NCBI RefSeq assembly: GCF_024612015.1
Contig: NZ_CP102512.1
Coordinates: 7,874,001-7,938,000, forward strand
From: Streptomyces sp. CA-210063
Lineage (GTDB): Bacteria; Actinomycetota; Actinomycetes; Streptomycetales; Streptomycetaceae
Length of the DNA stretch: 64,000 nt
Direction: 5' to 3'
Both the position numbers and the translations under genes were made by a program. Below are positions 17,437 through 25,839 of this stretch, one piece after another. The stretch's first letter is position 1. Each line of letters begins with the position of its first letter. The notes under the pieces were generated by a model that ran no database searches, was not told where the DNA came from, and saw only the letters and a list, made by a program, of their open reading frames with translations.

Positions 17437-18969
17437 TCACTGGGAGCCGCGGAAGTCCGGTCCCTCCACGATCAGTCCGGCCACGAGCGCGCCCGACATC
17501 CCGGCGTGCGGGAGGCCGCCGCCGGGGTGGGACCAGCCACCGACCAGGTACAGCCCCGGGAAACGGGCCGCGTTGGACGGGTGCAGGAAACGGCCGTCGG
17601 CCGCGGCGAGCGCCGGTGCGGGGATGGCGCCCCCCTCGGCACCCGTCTCCCGGGCCGTGTCGGCCGGGGTGCGCACCTCGCGCCAGAGGAGCCGCTCCCG
17701 CAGGCCGGGCACGGCGGCCTCGGCGGCGGTGACGAGCAACTCCGCGCACCGCTCGGCGACATCGCCCGCCGCCCAGTCGATGTCGGTCGGCACCGCCGCC
17801 GACACGACCACGGACTCGTGCTCCTCGTCCGGGCGCAGCGCGGGGTCGTCCGGCCGCAGCACGGTCACCGTGAGCGGCACCGGGTCGTCGGTGTCGCTCA
17901 GACCGCTCAGAAAGTCCAACTCGGCGGTCCGGTCGGGCGCGTGCACGACCGTGCGGTGTGCCGCGCCGGCCTCACGGGTCCCGCGCAGGGCCAGCAGCAC
18001 GGTCAGCCGGCCGGGCCGCGGCGACTCCAGGTCCGGCCGTACGTCGCCGTCGCCCTGGAGGTCACGCTCCGTCAGGCCGCCGAGCCGTACCGGATCGATG
18101 CCCGCGACGACGTGGTCCGCCTCCGTCACCGCCCGGTCCCCGGTGTCCACCTCGGCCGCCAGCTCCACACCGGCCGCCCTGCCGTCCTTCTCCACGATCC
18201 CGGTGACTTCGGCGTCGAAGACGAACTCGACCTTGCGGGCCAGGCACCGCTCGTACAGCGCCCGCGCCAACTCCCGTATGCCGCCCCGGACGTACCAGCT
18301 CCCGAAGGCGTGCTCCATGTACGGCAGGACCGCCGCGCTCGCCGGGATGTTCCGGGGGTCCAGGCCGTACGCGAGGGCGTGGCTCTCCAGCAGAGCTGTC
18401 AGCCGGGGGTCGCGCAGCTCCCACTCCCCGATCTCGGCGAGGGTGCGGGCACGGCGGGTGCGCAGCAGCCGCTTGTGGGGCACGGAGGGGTACGGCTCGC
18501 GCTCGGCGAGGACCCGCCAGTCGGGCCGCAGCGGCTCCTCCAGGAGGGGCCGCCGTGTGCGGTCCCAGGCCTCCCGGGCCCGCACCAGGAAGTCGCCCCA
18601 GCGGTCGCCGGTCCCCGGCCCGAGCGCGGTGTTCAGGGCGGCGACGACGCCCGCGCGTGAGGCGTTCGGCAGCGACAGGGCCGTGCCGTCCGCGAAGACG
18701 TGCCGGGCCGCCGGGTCCACCTGGACCAGGTCGACGCACTTCTCCAGCGGCTCCTTGCCGGTCTTGAGGAACAGATCGCGGTGGACGGCGGGCAGCGGCA
18801 GCAGTCCGGGTCCGGTGTCGAACGCGAAGCCGTCGCGCTCGAACCGGCCCAGCGCGCCGCCGTAGGTCGACGTGCGCTCGTACACCACCACCCGGTGGCC
18901 CGCGACGGCCAGCCGGGCGGCGGCCGCCATGGCGCCGAGCCCGGCGCCGATCACCGCAATCCTTGCCAT
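17437..18969 (-). CDS. Phytoene-desaturase-like FAD-dependent oxidoreductase
   Basis: A 510-aa flavoprotein of the CrtI/protoporphyrinogen-oxidase-like amine oxidase class. The N-terminal fold is IAVIGAGLGAMAAAARLAVAG with an acidic end (VVYERTSTYGG); FDTGPGLLPLP follows, and near the C-terminus GLYLVGGWSHPGGGLPHAGMSG closes the FAD site as in CrtI enzymes. No phytoene synthase or other carotenoid gene is nearby, so the substrate is unknown. ATG at 18969 (MARIAVIG) is chosen because upstream in-frame residues run through the intergenic repeat element. Its Shine-Dalgarno sequence is weak. Confidence 0.82.
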   Translation of the reverse strand: MARIAVIGAGLGAMAAAARLAVAGHRVVVYERTSTYGGALGRFERDGFAFDTGPGLLPLPAVHRDLFLKTGKEPLEKCVDLVQVDPAARHVFADGTALSLPNASRAGVVAALNTALGPGTGDRWGDFLVRAREAWDRTRRPLLEEPLRPDWRVLAEREPYPSVPHKRLLRTRRARTLAEIGEWELRDPRLTALLESHALAYGLDPRNIPASAAVLPYMEHAFGSWYVRGGIRELARALYERCLARKVEFVFDAEVTGIVEKDGRAAGVELAAEVDTGDRAVTEADHVVAGIDPVRLGGLTERDLQGDGDVRPDLESPRPGRLTVLLALRGTREAGAAHRTVVHAPDRTAELDFLSGLSDTDDPVPLTVTVLRPDDPALRPDEEHESVVVSAAVPTDIDWAAGDVAERCAELLVTAAEAAVPGLRERLLWREVRTPADTARETGAEGGAIPAPALAAADGRFLHPSNAARFPGLYLVGGWSHPGGGLPHAGMSGALVAGLIVEGPDFRGSQ

Positions 18970-19456
18970 GTCAGGGACTTTATCGGCCGCCGCTGACAGT
19001 CTGTGTTCGCGGTCGGGCTCGGGGGTGCGGTCGCGTGGGCGGCCGCGGGTTCGTCGTGGCTTGTCGCGCAGTTCCCCGCGACCCCTGGAAGGCGGCTGCG
19101 CCGCCATTCGGGGGAGTACGAACGCGGACGCGATCGTCACCAGTCGGCAACAGGTGGTTCTGGGGGTGAGTGCGCAGTGTTGAGTACGCGTACCTAGCCG
19201 GTGAGATGAGTACGCGCGCGGATGGGCCGCCACCTGCGGAAACGAGAGAGTGGAGGCACGGGAAGGGGCGCGGCTCCGGTACCGCCGACACGGGGCGGCG
19301 GAACGGTTCTCGCGCTCTCTACCGCTCCTTCCGTCGACGTGAGTCGGCGGGAGCGAGGCACGGGGGAGACGGGGGAACGGGGAAGCGCCGGTTCGAGGTG
19401 GCCCGCGGGGGACGCGGCCAGAGCGGACCGGCGCTCTCGTTCGTGCCCCGATCCGG
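18970..19456. other. 487-bp intergenic region between flavoprotein and tetR genes
   Basis: Both flanking genes are on the minus strand. The stretch holds repeat copy C (19064-19086) and two direct GAGTACGCG copies (19182-19190 and 19208-19216). It should also hold the flavoprotein promoter. A 96-codon plus-strand frame (19170-19460) has no ribosome site and low-complexity Arg/Gly content; I do not accept it as a gene. Confidence 0.5.
19064..19086. repeat. Palindromic-element half, copy C
   Basis: TCGCGCAGTTCCCCGCG followed by ACCCCT is one arm of the element found complete at 1.3 and 9.9 kb; the second arm is missing or decayed here. Confidence 0.65.
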
Positions 19457-20089
19457 CTAGCGGTTCCCGCTCACCCGGCCCTGGAGCAGCCGGGACAGCG
19501 CCGCGTGGACGTCGTCCAGGGAGCGCTCCGGCTGGAACGCCTGCCAGTCCAGGGCGGCCACCAGGACCATGCCGACCAGGGCCGACGCCGTCAGTCCGAC
19601 ATCGATCTCGTCGCTCAGCTCGCCCCCCTCGACAGCCGCGCGGAGCACGTCCTCGACGACCGCGACCGCCTCCTGCCGGACGACCATCAGCGTGGACTGC
19701 CAGGCCCGGTTGGTGCGCCACAGTTCGGCCACGTAGAGCTGGGTGAAGGACGGGTAGCGGTCGATGAAGACGAGCCCGGCCCGGATCATCGCGTCCAGGG
19801 AGTCGACCTTGGTGCCGCCCTCCTTCTCGGTCCGCTCGGCCGCCTCCCGGAGCGAGGCGGTGAGGAGTCCCACGCCGTGCCGCAGCAGCTCCTCGAAGAG
19901 AACCGACTTGCTCGCGAAGTTGTAGTAGACCGTGCCCTTGGCGACGCCGGCGCGCTCGGCGATCTCGTCCACCGTGGTGGCGGAGAACCCCTGCTCCGCG
20001 ATGAGGGTGACGGCCGCTTCGTAGAGTTTCTGCCGGGTCGCCTCGCGGCGGCCCCCGCCTGCGCCGCCGGGGGCGTTGCTGCTTTCCAT
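19457..20089 (-). CDS. TetR-family transcriptional repressor
   Basis: A 210-aa repressor. The N-terminal helix-turn-helix reads TTVDEIAERAGVAKGTVYYNF (core TVYYNF at about residues 55-60), followed by a variable all-helical ligand domain. It lies just downstream of the YhgE/Pip and ABC genes on the same strand, and the promoter region of that operon carries a fine TetR palindrome (23085-23112). It therefore probably represses the operon and itself until an unknown ligand binds. ATG at 20089 is used; an in-frame GTG at 20104 is possible. Confidence 0.88.
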   Translation of the reverse strand: MESSNAPGGAGGGRREATRQKLYEAAVTLIAEQGFSATTVDEIAERAGVAKGTVYYNFASKSVLFEELLRHGVGLLTASLREAAERTEKEGGTKVDSLDAMIRAGLVFIDRYPSFTQLYVAELWRTNRAWQSTLMVVRQEAVAVVEDVLRAAVEGGELSDEIDVGLTASALVGMVLVAALDWQAFQPERSLDDVHAALSRLLQGRVSGNR

Positions 20090-20124
20090 GGCCCTGATTG
20101 TCACAGGAACCGTTCCGTGCGCGG

Positions 20125-22209
20125 TCACAGACTCAACTCCGGGTGCAGCCGGTCCAGGGTCCACACCTGCTTGCGACGGGCGGACAGGGCGGTCAGCGCG
20201 AGGGCGCCGACGGTGAAGGCGACCAGCACCGCGCACGCCTGCCGGACGGGGCCCAGACCGCCGCCCGTGATGAGCCTCCTGAGGGCGTCGACGACATGGC
20301 TCATCGGCAGGAAGGGGTGGACCGCGTTGAAGAAGTCCGGGCTGGTCTGCACGGGATACGTGCCGCCCGCGGACGTCAACTGGAGCATCAGGAAGGCGAG
20401 GACGAGGATCCGGCCCGCCGCCCCGAAGCGCGCGTTGAGCCACTGCACGATCGCCGCGAAGCACGCCGTCACCAGGAACAGGAAGCCCACCGTCCCGGCC
20501 GCCCGCACCATCTCCAGGCCGACCGCCCAGTGGAGCACCGCCATCAGCGCGACCGTCTGCAGCACACCCAGCGCGGCCACCGGCAGCCAGCCCGCCAGCG
20601 TGATCCGCCACGCCGAGGCACCCGCCGCGAGAGCCCGCCGGTTGAGCGGCTGGATCAGCATGTACGCCACCATCGCGCCCACCCACAGGGACAGCGGGAT
20701 GAAGTACGGGGCGAACCCGGTGCCGTAGTTCGGCGCCTTGTGCAGATCCCTGGTGGCCAACTGCACCGGATCGGCCATCACTTCGGTGCGCCGGTCGCGG
20801 TCCTGCTCGTCGTAGTCCGGGATCTGCTCGGCCCCGTCGTGCAGACCGCCCGCGAGCTTCCCGGAGCCGTCGGCCAGCTTGTACATGCCGCCCTTGAGGT
20901 CCACCGCGCCCGACTTCAGATCGCCGACGCCCGTGTCGAGGTCCTCCGCGCCGGTCTTGGCGGTGCCGAGGCCCGTGTGCAGCGTCTTGGCCCCCTTGGC
21001 GACCTCGGCGGCGCCCTTGTTGAGCGCGTTCACTTTGGTGACGGCGTTGTCGAGGTCCTCGGAGAGGGTGGGCGCCGCCTTCGCGAGGGCGCGGGCCTGC
21101 TTCTCCAGGGTCTCCAGGTCCTTGTCGAAGGCCTTCATGTCACCGTCGTAGTTCTTCACCACCGTGTTGACGTCCTTGGCGAGCACCGCCGCCTGAGCCG
21201 CGGCGTCCTTCGCCTTCTTCAGGTCCGCGCAGGCCGCGTCGGGCAGTACGGCCTCCTCGCAGCGCCGCTCGTAGACGTCGTCCAGGGTGTCGGAGGCGGC
21301 ACGGGTGCCCGTCTCGGCGGCCGGCGCCGTCTTGACGAACGCGTCGAGGTGGCCCCGGATCGTGGCCGCCGAGTCGGCGACCAGGGTGGCGGTGTCGGCG
21401 ATCGTGTCGCCGTTCTCGTCGAGGAAGGGCCGCACGCGGTCCGCCACGCCGCCGACCTTGTCGGCGAGCTTCCGGGTGCCGTCCGCGACCTGCTGGGCCC
21501 CGTCCTCCAGATCGCCCGCGCCCTCGTCCAGGTCCTTCAGGCCGCCGGACAGTTCCCCGCTGCCCTCCTTGGCCTCCTTCAGCCCGTCCGCGAGGTCCTT
21601 GGAGCCCTTCTCCGCCTTGTCGATGCCGCCCTTGAGATCGTCGGCGCCGTCCGCCGCCTTCTCGGTCTCCTCGTGGATGTCCGAGAAGGAGATGAAGATC
21701 CGGTCCAGGAACGACCGTGACGCCTTCGTCGAAGCCGCCGTCCGCACCTCCGAGAACACCGTCCGCGAGATCTGCCCGACGATGTAGTTGTTCGCGTCGT
21801 TCGTGCGCACCTGGAGGGCGCCCGTCTCCGGGGAGTCCCCGGAACTCGACGCGATCCGCCGGCTGAAGTCCTTCGGCATGGTCAGCGACAAGTAGTACGT
21901 GCCGTCCTCGACGCCTTCACGCGCCTCGGCGGCGCTCACCCGGTGCCACTCGAAGGTGTCGCTGTCCCGCAGCCCCTGCGCGATGTCGTCCCCGGCCGTC
22001 AGCTTCTGCTTGCCGACCGACGCCCCCTTGTCGTCGTTCACCAACGCCACGGGGATACGGTCGAGACGGCCGTACGGGTCCCAGAAGGACCACAGGTACA
22101 GGGCGCCGTACAGCAACGGCAGCAGCAGGAGCGAGACCAGCGCGGCCCGCGGCAGCTTCCCCCGGCCGAACCGCCTGAGCTCAAGCGCGGCGAGTTTCGG
22201 CGAGCGCAT
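20125..22209 (-). CDS. YhgE/Pip-family membrane protein (ABC-2-like transporter)
   Basis: The 694-aa protein has one N-terminal membrane helix (about residues 20-40), a large extracytoplasmic region, and five to six C-terminal membrane helices (from about 505). The central part (about 170-490) is rich in repeats such as LKGGIDKAEKGSKDLADGL and SGELSGGLKDLDEGAGDLEDG, a heptad-like pattern typical of YhgE/Pip proteins and of ESX-associated EsaA. Family members act as phage-infection or export proteins. ATG at 22209 follows AAGGAGA. Its 5' end overlaps the 3' end of the ABC gene by 29 bp, so the two are coupled. Confidence 0.85.
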   Translation of the reverse strand: MRSPKLAALELRRFGRGKLPRAALVSLLLLPLLYGALYLWSFWDPYGRLDRIPVALVNDDKGASVGKQKLTAGDDIAQGLRDSDTFEWHRVSAAEAREGVEDGTYYLSLTMPKDFSRRIASSSGDSPETGALQVRTNDANNYIVGQISRTVFSEVRTAASTKASRSFLDRIFISFSDIHEETEKAADGADDLKGGIDKAEKGSKDLADGLKEAKEGSGELSGGLKDLDEGAGDLEDGAQQVADGTRKLADKVGGVADRVRPFLDENGDTIADTATLVADSAATIRGHLDAFVKTAPAAETGTRAASDTLDDVYERRCEEAVLPDAACADLKKAKDAAAQAAVLAKDVNTVVKNYDGDMKAFDKDLETLEKQARALAKAAPTLSEDLDNAVTKVNALNKGAAEVAKGAKTLHTGLGTAKTGAEDLDTGVGDLKSGAVDLKGGMYKLADGSGKLAGGLHDGAEQIPDYDEQDRDRRTEVMADPVQLATRDLHKAPNYGTGFAPYFIPLSLWVGAMVAYMLIQPLNRRALAAGASAWRITLAGWLPVAALGVLQTVALMAVLHWAVGLEMVRAAGTVGFLFLVTACFAAIVQWLNARFGAAGRILVLAFLMLQLTSAGGTYPVQTSPDFFNAVHPFLPMSHVVDALRRLITGGGLGPVRQACAVLVAFTVGALALTALSARRKQVWTLDRLHPELSL

Positions 22210-23062
22210 CGGTCGTCTCCTTGTCGTCGTCGTGGTGGTCGCTGTCGGTCTGGTCGCTGCCGGCGGGGGCGGGGGCGGGTGCGGGCTCAGGGGAGGGGGC
22301 TTCGCGGGCGTTCTCACGCGCGCGTGTGCCTTTCTCCGGCGCCGTCGACACGACGACCGCACCTTCCGGGGCCTCGCTGCACACCGCCACCACCGTGATC
22401 CCGGACGCCGTGAGGGACCTCAACAGGGCCCACACCTCGGCCCGTTCGGCGTCGGAGAGCTTCAGGTCGGTGTCGTCGACGCCGAGCAGCCGGGGCCGCC
22501 CGATGAGGGCGAGGGCGATGGACAGCCGCAGGGCCTCCAGCCGGTCCAGGTCGCGTACGGCGGTCCGGGAGCCCTTGGGCAGGCTCTCGCGGTCGAGCCC
22601 GGCGGCGGCCAGGGCGGCCTCGACGCGGAGCTTCGCCTCGGCGGCCCGCTCGGCCCCAGGGCGCAGCAGCCCGCGCAGGGAGCCGTCGAACCGCCGCTGC
22701 AGCAGCGCCCGTTCACGCAGGTGCTCCCCGACGGTCAGGGCCGGGTCGAGGTCGGTCACACCGGGGACATGGGCGAGGGCGCTGATCCGGCGGACGGCCG
22801 CCATCCGCTTCGGCAGCCGGAGGGAGCCGACCGTGGCGTGGCCCTCGCTCGGCTTCATCCGCCCGGTGAGCGCGAGCAGCAGACAGGTCCGGCCCGATCC
22901 GGACGGCCCCTCGACCGCCACCAGCGAGCCGGCCTCCGCGCCGAACCCGACTCCCCGGAACGCCCAGCCCCGCGGCCCCTTGAGCCCGAAGTCCTCGGCA
23001 TCGACAGCCACACCGTCGACCGTCTCCGGCCCGGCGTCGTCCGCCACCCGTGGCTCTTCCAT
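22181..23062 (-). CDS. ABC transporter ATP-binding-like protein with degenerate motifs
   Basis: The 293-aa protein has an ABC-ATPase-like core and a C-terminal Pro/Ala- and Asp-rich tail (from about 255). The Walker A site reads GPSGSGRT, with Arg in place of the essential Lys. Walker B is LLGVDDT rather than the usual hydrophobic stretch plus DEP, and the signature region (LDRLEALRLSIALAL) lacks LSGGQ. It may bind nucleotide weakly or act as a structural subunit of the YhgE/Pip membrane protein, whose gene it overlaps. ATG at 23062 lies 23 bp from the TetR-type operator. Confidence 0.8.
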   Translation of the reverse strand: MEEPRVADDAGPETVDGVAVDAEDFGLKGPRGWAFRGVGFGAEAGSLVAVEGPSGSGRTCLLLALTGRMKPSEGHATVGSLRLPKRMAAVRRISALAHVPGVTDLDPALTVGEHLRERALLQRRFDGSLRGLLRPGAERAAEAKLRVEAALAAAGLDRESLPKGSRTAVRDLDRLEALRLSIALALIGRPRLLGVDDTDLKLSDAERAEVWALLRSLTASGITVVAVCSEAPEGAVVVSTAPEKGTRARENAREAPSPEPAPAPAPAGSDQTDSDHHDDDKETTDALAETRRA

Positions 23063-23084
23063 GTCCCCCGGACCCCTCTTCGAG

Positions 23085-23112
23085 TTTTTGAACTGACTGG
23101 TCAGTGCAAAAA
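23085..23112. promoter_or_regulatory. TetR-type operator upstream of the ABC/YhgE/tetR operon
   Basis: A 28-bp palindrome: TTTTTG, one base, ACTGAC, TG, GTCAGT, one base, CAAAAA. All positions pair except one A/G. It lies 23 bp before the ABC gene start, in a strikingly AT-rich patch, exactly where a repressor would block transcription. The tetR gene at the end of this gene set is the natural candidate. Confidence 0.82.
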
Positions 23113-23239
23113 CTACTCCGAACCTCTGATCGAAGCAAAAGCGCAGGTCACAACGGATTGTCAGTGGCATACCGCACGATGAGCACATACGGCACCTCGT
23201 GTCAGGGCGTGCCGTCACGAAGACGACAGGAGGTTCGTC

Positions 23240-23779
23240 ATGGCCAGCCACCCCGCAGCAGCCGCCAACCGGCGCCGCGCCACCGGCCCTGCCCCCTCAC
23301 TGACCGGCCCGGCGAGCGACGTGCACCCCGTGCTGCGCCGGGCGACGGCCCCACCCGCCGCCCTCGACCTGCTCGCCCAGGCGCGCTCCGGACTCGACGA
23401 GGCGTCGGGGCTCCAGACGCCCAACGAGCGGTACGCCACCGCCCACCTGGCCGCCCTGCGCACCGCCGCCGCGGTGCTCGCCGCCCGGGGCCGCCCGGAG
23501 CCCACCCCGAAGCGCCGCGCCAAGATACGGAGCGCTTGGGAAGTGCTCCCCGAGATAGCGCCCGAACTCGCCGAGTGGAGCGCCCTGTTCGCCTCCGGCG
23601 CCGCCCGCCGGGCCCGTGCCGAGGCCGGCATACAGGGCGCGGCGAGCGCGCGTGACGCCGACGACCTCATACGCGACGTGGCGATGTTCCTGCGCCTCGT
23701 CGAGCGGATGCTGGTCCTCCAGCCGGTGCTGCCGCAGCCCCGGCAGGACGACGCCCCGGGAGTCCCGGACGCGGGCTGA
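23240..23779 (+). CDS. SAV_6107-type HEPN domain protein
   Basis: A 179-aa, mostly helical protein. The pattern of VLRRATAPPAALDLLAQARSG, TPNERYATAHLAALRTAAAVLAARG and the later KIRSAWEVLPEIAPELAEWSALF matches what I know as the SAV_6107 HEPN family of actinobacteria. HEPN domains are often RNases or nucleotidyltransferase partners, but a classical R-x4-6-H active site is not obvious here. ATG at 23240 follows AGGAGG. It is divergent from the ABC gene. Confidence 0.7.
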   Translation: MASHPAAAANRRRATGPAPSLTGPASDVHPVLRRATAPPAALDLLAQARSGLDEASGLQTPNERYATAHLAALRTAAAVLAARGRPEPTPKRRAKIRSAWEVLPEIAPELAEWSALFASGAARRARAEAGIQGAASARDADDLIRDVAMFLRLVERMLVLQPVLPQPRQDDAPGVPDAG

Positions 23780-23910
23780 CCGGCAGCCCCGGCGCCGCCC
23801 ATTAGGGTTGGGGGCATCCGTATCCTCCGCCGCGGCCACCGGCCCGGCGGAGACGCAAGCCCATCGCTCCGCCGCACGCCAGGCGGTGCCCCGCCGAGGA
23901 GTCAACTGCC

Positions 23911-24738
23911 GTGTCGGACCCGATGCGCCCGCCCGTGTCCCACCAGCACCCTCAGCCGACGTCGCTGCGCTCCGATCCTTCCCGACCCCGCGCCTCCCTG
24001 CGTACCGCCGTGGTCTGGGAGGTCCTCCAGGACGCCCTCGACCGCCGGGTGAAGGCCACCGGACGGGAGTCTCTGGACGTGCTGGACACCGGGGGCGGCA
24101 GCGGCAAGTTCGCGGTGCCCGTGGCCCGCCTCGGCCACCGCGTCACCGTCGTCGACCCCAGCCCGAACGCGCTGTTCGCGCTGGAGCGCCGGGCCGCCGA
24201 GGCCGGTGTCGCCGACCGCGTGCGGGGCGTCCAGGGCGATGCGCACGGCCTCTTCGACGTCGTCGAGCGCGGCGGATACGACGCCGTGCTCTGCCACGGC
24301 GTCCTGGAGTACGTGGACGACCCCGCCGAGGGCATCGGCAACGCGGTCGCCGCGCTGCGCCGGGAGGGCGTGCTCAGCCTGCTCGCCGCGGGCCTTGGCG
24401 GCGCGGTGCTCGCGCGGGCCCTCGCCGGGCACTTCAAGGAGGCCCGGCAGGCGCTCGACGACCCGAACGGACGCTGGGGCGAGGGCGATCCGGTGCCTCA
24501 CCGCTTCACCGCCGAGCAGCTCACCGCGCTCGTCGAGGGAGCGGGCCTGGAGGTCGCCGCGGTGCACGGTGTTCGGGTCTTCGCCGACCTGGTCCCCGGT
24601 GTCCTCGTCGACACCGAACCCGGCGCCCTCGACGCCCTGCTCAAGCTGGAGGCCGCGGCCGCCGAACTGCCCGCCTTCCACTCCGTCGCCACGCAACTTC
24701 ATGTGCTGGGTGAGACGCGAGGGGCCGCCGAGTCCTGA
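23911..24738 (+). CDS. SAM-dependent methyltransferase, class I
   Basis: A 275-aa methyltransferase. Motif I is LDVLDTGGGSGKFAVPVARLG (about residues 55-75) with the acidic end of beta-2 in VTVVDPSPNAL, followed by GDAHGLF and CHGVLEYVDDP. It resembles the UbiE/SmtA/CmoA-like group; the substrate cannot be predicted. GTG at 23911 follows GAGGAG. It is preceded by the HEPN gene, 131 bp away. Confidence 0.8.
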   Translation: MSDPMRPPVSHQHPQPTSLRSDPSRPRASLRTAVVWEVLQDALDRRVKATGRESLDVLDTGGGSGKFAVPVARLGHRVTVVDPSPNALFALERRAAEAGVADRVRGVQGDAHGLFDVVERGGYDAVLCHGVLEYVDDPAEGIGNAVAALRREGVLSLLAAGLGGAVLARALAGHFKEARQALDDPNGRWGEGDPVPHRFTAEQLTALVEGAGLEVAAVHGVRVFADLVPGVLVDTEPGALDALLKLEAAAAELPAFHSVATQLHVLGETRGAAES

Positions 24739-25026
24739 GCCGTCCGCCGCGGCGAACGAGGGTGACCCGCTGATCAGGGAGTCGGCGGCGGATGGAGTAC
24801 GCCACAGGCCCCCCGATCGGGCGCTCGGAGCCGTATGATCGAGGGAGACCGTTCCGGCATGACGGGCCGTCCGCTGGGGAATTCACACCTCAGCGAGTCG
24901 GGGTGCCATGGCGGGTCCCGGTTGGCGAATTGGCGTAGAGGGGCGGGTTTCAAGGGGGCGATTCCCTGCCTATCCTGAAGAGGACCCCCCGGGTCGCTCC
25001 GGCGACCGCACGATGAGGAGGACTCC

Positions 25027-25428
25027 GTGCCGCTCTCAGAGCACGAGCAGCGCATGCTCGAGCAGATGGAGCGAGCGCTGTACGCCGAAGATCCCAAGTT
25101 CGCGTCAGCGCTTGAGGGAAGCGGGCTGCGTACGTACACCCGGCGGCGGGTCTACCAGGCGGTCGCGGGCTTTCTAGTGGGTATCGCGCTCCTCATGGCC
25201 GGAATGGTCGCACAGCAGATCTGGGTCAGCGTGGTGGGGTTCCTCGTCATGCTGGGCTGCGCGGTGCTCGCCGTCACCGGTTGGCGCAAGGCCCCCAAGC
25301 CGGGTGAGCAGCCCACCGGTGCCGCAGGCTCCGCCGGTGCGCGTCGACAGACACGACAGCGCCGCTCCATGATGGACCGAATCGAACAGCGCTGGCAGCG
25401 CCGTCGTGACGAGCAGGGGGGCCACTGA
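25027..25428 (+). CDS. DUF3040 membrane protein
   Basis: A 133-aa protein starting with MPLSEHEQRMLEQMERALYAEDPKF, the DUF3040 hallmark (quoted as LSEHEQRMLEQ then YAEDPKFA), followed by two membrane helices (about 44-63 and 66-85) and a basic C-terminal tail. Its function is unknown, but it is conserved next to division clusters in actinobacteria. GTG at 25027 follows GAGGAGG. A possible promoter has -10 TATCCT near 24971. Confidence 0.85.
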   Translation: MPLSEHEQRMLEQMERALYAEDPKFASALEGSGLRTYTRRRVYQAVAGFLVGIALLMAGMVAQQIWVSVVGFLVMLGCAVLAVTGWRKAPKPGEQPTGAAGSAGARRQTRQRRSMMDRIEQRWQRRRDEQGGH

Positions 25429-25471
25429 GCCCGCCGGATCGCCGATTCGCCAGCCACAGCTGAAGACGGAC

Positions 25472-25503
25472 GAAGGGTGACCACCCAAGGGGCGGTCACC
25501 CTT
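25472..25503 (+). terminator. Terminator after the DUF3040 gene
   Basis: AAGGGTGACC-A-CCC pairs with GGG-C-GGTCACCCTT around a 3-nt loop, giving about 13 bp with one mismatch. A short CTTCAC follows. Confidence 0.75.
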
Positions 25504-25653
25504 CACGTGCGCCCGAAAATCGAACAACCGCGGCCCTCCATGCGACGGCTGTCCGGGGACCCCGGCCGCCCGGGGATCTCGTAGCGGCGACTGTACGAGG
25601 AGGCCGCTGGACGCGGAGTCGGGCGCATGCAGCTCCCCCTGCCGCGCTCCCCG

Positions 25654-25719
25654 GGTGTCTGCCACCCACCCCGCTCCCTGCGGTGTCTGCCACCCACCCT
25701 GATCCCTGCGGTGTCTGCC
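25654..25719. repeat. 28-bp tandem repeat, three copies
   Basis: GGTGTCTGCC starts at 25654, 25682 and 25710, an exact 28-bp period; the first two copies also share CACCCACCC. The third diverges after ten bases. Confidence 0.75.
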
Positions 25720-25783
25720 CCGTCTCCCTACGCGCGGTGCCAGTCCCACCCCGCTGTCTGCGGTAGCAGTCCCGCCCCTTTAC

Positions 25784-25827
25784 ACGCCTCTGCCCCCGCC
25801 GGGCGATCCCGGCGGGGGCAGAGGCGT
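25784..25827 (-). terminator. Terminator of the moxR-DUF58-transglutaminase operon
   Basis: A perfect 20-bp stem (ACGCCTCTGCCCCCGCCGGG with its complement) and a CGAT tetraloop sit 13 bp past the transglutaminase stop. No strong U-tract follows. Confidence 0.8.
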
Positions 25828-25839
25828 GAGCGGGGAGCC

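Larger units (their letters stand above)
25429..25839. other. 411-bp intergenic region between convergent genes
   Basis: Contains a terminator (25472-25503), a 28-bp tandem repeat (25654-25719) and a 20-bp-stem hairpin (25784-25827). I see no gene in it. Confidence 0.6.

Noticed and set aside
19170..19460. 96-codon plus-strand frame between the flavoprotein and tetR genes
   Set aside because: No ribosome site, Arg/Gly low complexity, and it runs over likely regulatory sequence.
24740..25026. A gene between the methyltransferase and DUF3040 genes
   Set aside because: Only -10-like TATGAT (near 24833) and TATCCT elements were seen; no frame with a ribosome site and sensible composition.
25654..25719. 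Possible CRISPR array
   Set aside because: The 28-bp units are contiguous tandem copies without spacers and there are no cas genes.
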